Positions 58,851 to 64,000 of a stretch of 64,000 nucleotides of DNA are shown in pieces. Source of the stretch: Sphingomonas sp. (GTDB taxonomy: Bacteria; Pseudomonadota; Alphaproteobacteria; Sphingomonadales; Sphingomonadaceae); contig NZ_JAGIAM010000006.1 of the NCBI RefSeq assembly GCF_017744835.1, positions 212,383-276,382 on the forward strand, in the 5' to 3' direction. A model generated the notes under the pieces. It had not been told where the DNA came from. It worked only from the letters and a program-made list of their open reading frames with translations, and ran no database searches. The first letter of the stretch is position 1. Each line of letters opens with the position of its first letter. The position numbers and the translations under genes are program-made.

Positions 58851-61034
58851 TTACACGAAGCTATAGGGATCGACGTCGACCGCGACGCGCACCTTGGCGC
58901 TCCATTCGAGAGCGCCCAGCCACTCGCGGATGGCCTGCTGCACGTCGAAGGTGCGGCTGGCGTGGACGAGCAGGCGAAAGCGGTGGCGGCCGCGCAGCAT
59001 CGCCAGCGGCGCGGGGGCGGGGCCATAGACGTGGACGTCGTCGCCCTTGGGTGCGGCGCGGCCGATCATCCGCGCGGTTTCCTCCGCGGCGGTCTTGTCC
59101 TCGCTCGAGACGATGATCGCCGCATAGCGGCCGAAGGGCGGTGCGCCCGCCTCGCGCCGCGCCTCGGTCTCGGCGGCGTAGAAGGCGGCGCTGTCGCCCG
59201 AGACCAGTGCCTGCATCACCTGCGCCTCAGGCGCGTGGGTCTGGATGAAGACATGTCCGGGCTTCTCGCCGCGGCCGGCACGCCCCGCCACCTGCATGAT
59301 CTGCTGGAAGGTGCGTTCGGAGGCACGCAGGTCGCCGCCGTCGAGGCCGAGATCGGCATCGACCACCCCGACGACGGTAAGGTTGGGAAAATGATAGCCC
59401 TTGGTGACGAGCTGGGTGCCCACGACGATGTCGATGTCGCCATGCTCCATGCGCTGAACGAACTCGGCGGCCTTGGCGGGAGACCAGAGCGTGTCCGACG
59501 TGACGATCGCAGTCCGCGCATCGGGCCACAGCGCCGCGGCTTCGTCGGCGATGCGCTCGACCCCGGGTCCGCAGGCGACGAGCGAATCCTCCTCCTCGCA
59601 TTCGGGGCAGGCACGCGGGGTCGGGACGGTGTGGCCGCAGTGATGGCAGGTCAGCCGGCGGATCAGCCGGTGCTCGACCATCCACGCCGTGCAGTTGGGG
59701 CATTGGAAGCGATGCCCGCAGTGGCGGCAGAGCGTCAGCGGCGCGTAGCCGCGTCTATTGAGAAACAATAGCGACTGTTCGCCGCGCTCCAACGCCGCGT
59801 CGATGGCGAGGACTAGGCGGGGCGAGAGCCAGCGGCCGCGCTCGGGCGGCTCCTTGATCAGGTCGATCGCTTCGATGTCGGGAAGCTCGGCGGCGCCGTA
59901 GCGGCCTGGCAGCTTGAGCTCGGCATAGCGGCCGAGCTCGACCTGGTGGCGCGTCTCGATCGCGGGCGTGGCCGAGGCGAGGATCACCGGGCATTGCTCG
60001 AACAGCCCGCGCATCACCGCCACGTCGCGCGCGTGGTAATGGACGCCGTCCTCCTGCTTGAAGCTGGTCTCGTGCGCCTCGTCGACCACGATCAGCCCCA
60101 GGTCGCGATAGGGGAGGAACAGCGCCGAGCGCGCGCCGACGGTCACCATAGCCTCGCCGCGCGAAATGGCGCGCCAGGCGCGGCGGCGCTGTGAGGTGCG
60201 CAACCCCGAGTGCCAGGCTACCGGCTCGCAGCCGAAGCGCTGGCTGAAACGCGTGAGGAAGGGCTCGGTGAGCGCGATCTCGGGGAGCAACACCAAAGTC
60301 TGCTTGCCCGCGGCGAGTGCGGCCGCGACCGCCTCGAAATAGACCTCCGTCTTCCCCGATCCGGTGACGCCGTCGAGCAGAAAGGGATCGAAGGATTGGC
60401 TCTCGACTGCCTCGCGCAGCGTGCGTGCCGCTGCGGCCTGCTCGGCGCTGAGCGCAGGCGGGGCGAAGCCGGGATCGGGGAGCGGATAGGACGTGTCGGT
60501 GTCGACGACCACCGATTCGATCGCGCCGGTCTTCACAAGCCCGCGGATCACTGCCTCCGAAACGTCGGCGATCGTCGCCAGCTCGCGCACCAGCCCCTGG
60601 CGTTCGCCGATCCGCTCGAGCGCCTGCTCGCGTTGCGGCGTCAGCCGCTCGGGCGCCACGCCGGTGGCGCGATATTCGACGATTGTCGGCGCGCTCTCGA
60701 ACGCCGCCGTGGATCGCACCGCCATGGCGAGCACGGCCGAGGGCGAGGCGAGATAATAGTCCGCGGTCCATTCGACGAGCCGGCGCACCGATGCCGGGAG
60801 CGGCGGCGCGTCCGCCACCGCGATCAGGTTGCGCAGCCGATTGTCGCCGATTTCCTCGGTGGGCATCCTCTCGGGCTCCCACACGACGCCGGCATATTGG
60901 CGCGGGCCGATCGGGACGACGACGATCGAGCCGGGCTCGACGTGCATGCCCTGGGGCACCCGATAGTCGAGCGGCCCGAGCGCGGGATGGAGGACGAGGA
61001 CGCGGGCGCGGTTGCCGGGCATGGACCCCGACAT
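58851..61034 (-). CDS. priA: Primosomal replication-restart helicase PriA
   Basis: A 727-residue 3'-5' DNA helicase that reloads the replisome at stalled forks. The N-terminal 3'BD and winged-helix regions lead to the helicase core: Walker A GVTGSGKTEVYFEA (about residue 224), LIVVDEAHETSFKQEDG and SATPAIETRHQ. Two zinc motifs are intact, CRHCGHRFQCPNC and CHHCGHTVPTPRACPEC. GYHFPNLTVVGVVDADLGL and QVAGRAGRG are family hallmarks. ATG at 61034 or 61022 are both possible and differ by four residues. Confidence 0.97.
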   Translation of the reverse strand: MSGSMPGNRARVLVLHPALGPLDYRVPQGMHVEPGSIVVVPIGPRQYAGVVWEPERMPTEEIGDNRLRNLIAVADAPPLPASVRRLVEWTADYYLASPSAVLAMAVRSTAAFESAPTIVEYRATGVAPERLTPQREQALERIGERQGLVRELATIADVSEAVIRGLVKTGAIESVVVDTDTSYPLPDPGFAPPALSAEQAAAARTLREAVESQSFDPFLLDGVTGSGKTEVYFEAVAAALAAGKQTLVLLPEIALTEPFLTRFSQRFGCEPVAWHSGLRTSQRRRAWRAISRGEAMVTVGARSALFLPYRDLGLIVVDEAHETSFKQEDGVHYHARDVAVMRGLFEQCPVILASATPAIETRHQVELGRYAELKLPGRYGAAELPDIEAIDLIKEPPERGRWLSPRLVLAIDAALERGEQSLLFLNRRGYAPLTLCRHCGHRFQCPNCTAWMVEHRLIRRLTCHHCGHTVPTPRACPECEEEDSLVACGPGVERIADEAAALWPDARTAIVTSDTLWSPAKAAEFVQRMEHGDIDIVVGTQLVTKGYHFPNLTVVGVVDADLGLDGGDLRASERTFQQIMQVAGRAGRGEKPGHVFIQTHAPEAQVMQALVSGDSAAFYAAETEARREAGAPPFGRYAAIIVSSEDKTAAEETARMIGRAAPKGDDVHVYGPAPAPLAMLRGRHRFRLLVHASRTFDVQQAIREWLGALEWSAKVRVAVDVDPYSFV

Positions 61035-61069
61035 AGCGCCCGGGATTCGCGCCGCAATGGCGCAGCGGC

Positions 61070-61744
61070 TCAGAAACGGACGGCGAGTCCCAGCGTGGCG
61101 GCGTGATCGTTGCGGTCGGGCGCCCCGTTCCGCCCGAAGGTCAGCTGGTTGAGATAACCGATCTCGCCCTCGACATTCTTCATCAGCGCCGTCGAGAGGC
61201 CCAGCGAGTTGCGCCAGCGCTCATAGCCCGAGCGCTGGCCCCAGTCGGTCGAATTGAGCGTGATGAAGCTCTCGTGCTGGACGAAGAAGCGCGTCGGCGA
61301 CCCGCTGGCGAGCGGCACTGCCCAGCGGATGTTGGGGCGCATCCGCAGCCCCATGTCGCTGCCGGTGTTGCGGAACCGCTCCTCGAGCCGGACGCGTGCG
61401 GAGAGCGTGCCGCCCGCGATGTTGGGGAAGCTGGCGCTGATCTGCTGGCGTGGGCGATCCTCGATGTTGCTCACCGCGCCGTCGCGGTAGTTCGGCACGC
61501 GGATATAGCCGATGCCGATCTTCACGCCCTTGGCGATCTCGTGCGAGACCATGCCGCCGAACTCGACTTCGTAGATGCCGCCCGCCGCATCGCCGGCACG
61601 GGTGATCAGTTCCAGCGCCAACTCGGTGTCTGAGCCGAGCGCGGTCGTCGCGGTGACGGTCCCCCAGAGCTGCGCATCGTCCTGCGCTGCCGCGGGGCTG
61701 GCGATGGCGACGAGCGCCAGGGCTGCAAGGACGAGGCGAGGCAT
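61070..61744 (-). CDS. Outer-membrane DUF2490 beta-barrel protein
   Basis: A 224-residue protein with a signal peptide (MPRLVLAALALVAIASPAAAQ). The mature part is a run of amphipathic strands with alternating aromatic residues (GTVTATTALGSDTELALELITR, SHEIAKGVKIGIGYIRVP) and ends LGLAVRF with a terminal Phe, the marks of a small outer-membrane barrel. DUF2490 members have no established function. Start at 61744 is set by the signal peptide. It is divergent from the exonuclease gene. Confidence 0.85.
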   Translation of the reverse strand: MPRLVLAALALVAIASPAAAQDDAQLWGTVTATTALGSDTELALELITRAGDAAGGIYEVEFGGMVSHEIAKGVKIGIGYIRVPNYRDGAVSNIEDRPRQQISASFPNIAGGTLSARVRLEERFRNTGSDMGLRMRPNIRWAVPLASGSPTRFFVQHESFITLNSTDWGQRSGYERWRNSLGLSTALMKNVEGEIGYLNQLTFGRNGAPDRNDHAATLGLAVRF

Positions 61745-61878
61745 TCGCGGAATCTCCGAAGATCGGCCTCGCAGGCATGCGCGGCGGCGCGCCGTAACAT
61801 AAGTGCCACGAGATTGTAACATATCGGAAGTCCCTGAGGGGGCTGGCGTCAGAACGCTTCAGCGCCCACATAGGCGGC

Positions 61879-62643
61879 ATGGCTTCCGCTGCCCGTTCGA
61901 TCATCCGCGTCATCGATCTCGAAACCACCGGCCAGGCGCCGCCGGTCCATGGCGTGTGCGAGATCGGCTGGCAGGACGTCGCGCTCCAGCCCGATGGGCG
62001 CTGGGAATTGGAGGGCGAGGGGGGCAACCGACTCGTCAATCCCGGCCGCCAGATTCCGCCGCTCACCATGGCGGTGCACCATATTCGCGACGAGGACGTC
62101 GCCGACGCGCCCTGGTGGCACGACGTCGCGCGCCCGATCCTCGATCCCTGGCCGCGCCGCGTCGCGCTGGCCGCGCACCGGGCGGATTTCGAGCAGCAAT
62201 ATTGCACCGCCTCGCTCACCCGGGGCGCCGACTGGATCTGCACCTGGAAGTGCGCGATGCGGCTATGGCCGAGCTCGCCCGGCTTCTCGAACCAGATGCT
62301 GCGCTACTGGCGCAAGCCCGAGGGGATGGTGCACGAGCGCGGCCTGCCCGCGCACCGCGCCTTCCCGGACGCCTATGTGACCGCCCACCATCTGCGCGAC
62401 ATGCTCAACGAAGCGAGCGTCGCGCAGCTGATCGAATGGTCGCGCGAGCCGGGACTGCTGCCGCGCGTCCGCTACGGCCCCGACCGCGGCAAGGAGTGGA
62501 GCGAGATCGACGACGATTCGCTCCATGCCTTCCTCGGCGACCGCGACGCCGACATTCGCTACACCGCCGAGCAGGAATATCTCCGCCGCACCGGTCGCCC
62601 GGCCGTGCGTCGCGAGCCCGCCCCCCAGGGCGTGCTGCTCTAG
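61879..62643 (+). CDS. DEDDh-type 3'-5' exonuclease
   Basis: A 254-residue protein of the DnaQ-like exonuclease superfamily. IRVIDLETTGQAPP carries the first Asp/Glu pair, LAAHRADFEQQY the second Asp, and HRAFPDAYVTAHHL the His and final Asp, which makes a complete DEDDh site. The C-terminal 90 residues are specific and contain VARYGPDRGKEWSEIDDD-like sequence. It is not the usual polymerase epsilon subunit and may act in repair or RNA turnover. Confidence 0.9.
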   Translation: MASAARSIIRVIDLETTGQAPPVHGVCEIGWQDVALQPDGRWELEGEGGNRLVNPGRQIPPLTMAVHHIRDEDVADAPWWHDVARPILDPWPRRVALAAHRADFEQQYCTASLTRGADWICTWKCAMRLWPSSPGFSNQMLRYWRKPEGMVHERGLPAHRAFPDAYVTAHHLRDMLNEASVAQLIEWSREPGLLPRVRYGPDRGKEWSEIDDDSLHAFLGDRDADIRYTAEQEYLRRTGRPAVRREPAPQGVLL

Positions 62644-63125
62644 CCGCGCTTCCCGGCGATCAGCCAACGGACTCCTTCGAGCACCCAGCCGTAGACCAGG
62701 TGCGAGGCGGCGCCATAGGCATGCGTCGCCGCAGGCGTCTCGGTGGGCGCGGGGCCAAGTCCCGCCGCCGGCACCGCGGCTTCGTCGAGCAGCGCGGCGG
62801 TCGCGATGCCATAGGCGCTGCCGAAACCCGAACGCGCCTCGGGGTGATATTCGGCGATCACGCCATAGATGCCGCCCAGCACGCCGCCGACCAGATAGTG
62901 GACGGCAGTGCCCGCCTGATCGCGGTACGGTTCGGGCACCGGATCGCCGATCACCGCCTCGCTCGCCACGTCGGCGGCCTTGAGCGTGGCGGGATCTTCC
63001 TCGTCGCCGTCGTCGGGGAGCAGCTTCTGCGCCTGCGACTGAAAGGCCGCCATCGCCGCCGAGGCGATCAGTCCGGCGGCGACGCCGGCCATGAGGCCCA
63101 GCAGGGGTCGGGGTTCGTTGGCCAT
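62640..63125 (-). CDS. DUF1440 membrane protein
   Basis: A 161-residue protein with four hydrophobic segments (about 9-28, 73-95, 97-120 with small residues, and 135-150), rich in Gly and Ala. LLGLMAGVAAGLIASAAMAAFQSQAQKL at the start and HYLVGGVLGGIYGVIAEYHP in the middle are the pattern of YagU-like DUF1440 proteins. Start at 63125 gives the first membrane segment. Function unknown. Its stop overlaps the convergent exonuclease by 4 bases. Confidence 0.82.
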   Translation of the reverse strand: MANEPRPLLGLMAGVAAGLIASAAMAAFQSQAQKLLPDDGDEEDPATLKAADVASEAVIGDPVPEPYRDQAGTAVHYLVGGVLGGIYGVIAEYHPEARSGFGSAYGIATAALLDEAAVPAAGLGPAPTETPAATHAYGAASHLVYGWVLEGVRWLIAGKRG

Positions 63126-63145
63126 GGGTGTGGAAGCGCTCGAGC

Positions 63146-64000
63146 TCAATATTGGATGCGGCTGGACTTCAGCTTGCGCTTGGCGAGCTGCGCCTGGACG
63201 CTGTCGGGCCCGGCGAGATGCCCCGCGCCCACCGCGACGAACACGGTGCCGGGCTTGTCGAGTCGCTGCGCGATCCAGTCGGCCCAGCGGGCATTGCGGT
63301 CGGCGAGCAGGACCTTTCCGATCTCCGGCGTGTCGCGCATGTCGGCGTTCATCGCGGCGGCAAGCGTGTCCGGATCGCCGCCGGCCCAGCTCGCCACCAT
63401 CTTGTCGAGCGTCTCGCCCATCTTGGGGAAATCATCGACCGTCGAGGCGAGGAACTTGACCTGGAGCGGCTCGGGAAGCGCGTCGAAATAGCCGAGCTGC
63501 TGCTCGGCGGTCTCCAGCCCGGAGATCTTCTTGCCTGCGCTGGTCGCGGCAGCGGAAAGTACGCGTTCGGCCCCGCTCTGGGGATCATAGCCGAGCTTGG
63601 GCAGACCCGCGACGGTGAGGACGATCGCGGCGTACCAGGGCTCGAGCCGCTCGACCTTGTCGAGGGGAATGCCCACATCGGCGACGGCCTTCGCAAAGGC
63701 GTCGCGCTTGTCGGCCGGCAGCTTCTCGCTGAGAGGCGGCCCCGCGGGGCTCAGCGCCGTCTTCAGGACGATTCCCTGCATCGTCGCCGGATCGGGTTCG
63801 ACCATCTCGAGCACCAGCTCGTCGCTCTTGTCGAAGGCGGTCTTCACTGCCTCGTCGAACCAGCTCAGACCCGGTTTCAGGACATGGATCGTGCCGAAGA
63901 GATAGATGGTCGTGTCGGCATCCTTGACCACCCAAAGCGCCGGATCGGCGTCCTGCACCGCCTGCGCTTGCGCGGAGAGCGGGGCGACGAGCAGCGCGAG
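63146..64000 (-). CDS. TraB/GumN family protein (5' end cut by window edge)
   Basis: About 285 residues are visible. The start is missing: the frame runs off the right edge within a signal peptide (LALLVAPLSAQAQA is readable). The two family hallmarks are present, TTIYLFGTIHVLKPG near the N-terminus and VAVGAGHLAGPDSV near the C-terminus, which together hold the conserved His/Glu of this putative metal-dependent protease fold. Relatives include GumN and TIKI-type proteases. The gene is exported and of unknown substrate. Confidence 0.88.
   Translation of the reverse strand, partial: LALLVAPLSAQAQAVQDADPALWVVKDADTTIYLFGTIHVLKPGLSWFDEAVKTAFDKSDELVLEMVEPDPATMQGIVLKTALSPAGPPLSEKLPADKRDAFAKAVADVGIPLDKVERLEPWYAAIVLTVAGLPKLGYDPQSGAERVLSAAATSAGKKISGLETAEQQLGYFDALPEPLQVKFLASTVDDFPKMGETLDKMVASWAGGDPDTLAAAMNADMRDTPEIGKVLLADRNARWADWIAQRLDKPGTVFVAVGAGHLAGPDSVQAQLAKRKLKSSRIQY

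Overview
The window looks like the chromosome of a sphingomonad-type alphaproteobacterium. The signs are high GC by eye, an F1 ATP synthase operon in the order atpH-atpA-atpG-atpD-atpC without F0 genes beside it, a large TonB-dependent receptor with the sphingomonad-style QQIVVTGSRI plug start, a cobalamin-dependent methionine synthase split into two genes, and small palindromic repeats in intergenic gaps. No rRNA, tRNA, CRISPR array, prophage or transposase was seen. Genes are densely packed: most neighbours on one strand overlap by 4 bases or lie within 20, and no gene-free stretch exceeds about 300 bases.

Bases 1-8900: end of metE; an ArsR regulator with a small membrane protein; a TetR regulator with a DUF1348 protein; a ScfR/RamB-type regulator divergent from isocitrate lyase (aceA) and a 50-residue companion; a sugar-type (GPH) transporter; an acyl-CoA dehydrogenase. 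Bases 8900-12900: a short-chain dehydrogenase, NAD(P)H-hydrate dehydratase, a histidine phosphatase, an aldo/keto reductase and two tiny coupled lipoproteins.

Bases 12900-19200 form a methionine/one-carbon operon. It encodes an ArsR-methyltransferase fusion regulator (SahR-like) under a promoter whose spacer and -10 are covered by a perfect 22-bp palindrome, then metF, the homocysteine half of MetH, a GNAT acetyltransferase and the folate/B12/reactivation half of MetH. Bases 19200-26500 hold an RSL-type lectin, a winged-helix regulator with a membrane protein, an ABC-F ATPase, an MHS transporter, alanine racemase and a Sel1/2OG-Fe(II) oxygenase. Bases 26600-33000 hold a TonB-dependent receptor and a polyhydroxyalkanoate locus (phaA, PhaC-like enzyme, divergent phaR).

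Bases 33000-44300: a TRIC-type channel, a soluble chemoreceptor-like protein with its signalling hairpin at the N-terminus, an exported methyltransferase-like protein, a double retropepsin-PDZ protein, an isolated CpaF ATPase, a hemerythrin protein and the ATP synthase operon, which is punctuated by two families of palindromic repeats. Bases 44400-64000: dienelactone hydrolase, an exported protein, an alpha/beta hydrolase whose ribosome binding site lies in a strong hairpin, a DEAD-box helicase, pncB, a PilZ protein, a GH43 glycosidase with its transporter, ada, an S1C protease, a gluzincin-like protein, priA, an outer-membrane DUF2490 protein, a DEDDh exonuclease, a DUF1440 protein and a TraB/GumN protein cut by the right edge.

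The most unusual items are the lectin with changed sugar-site aromatics, the chemoreceptor with inverted domain order, the self-controlled met operon, the near-leaderless regulators with palindromes over their promoters, and the hairpin that covers a ribosome binding site.
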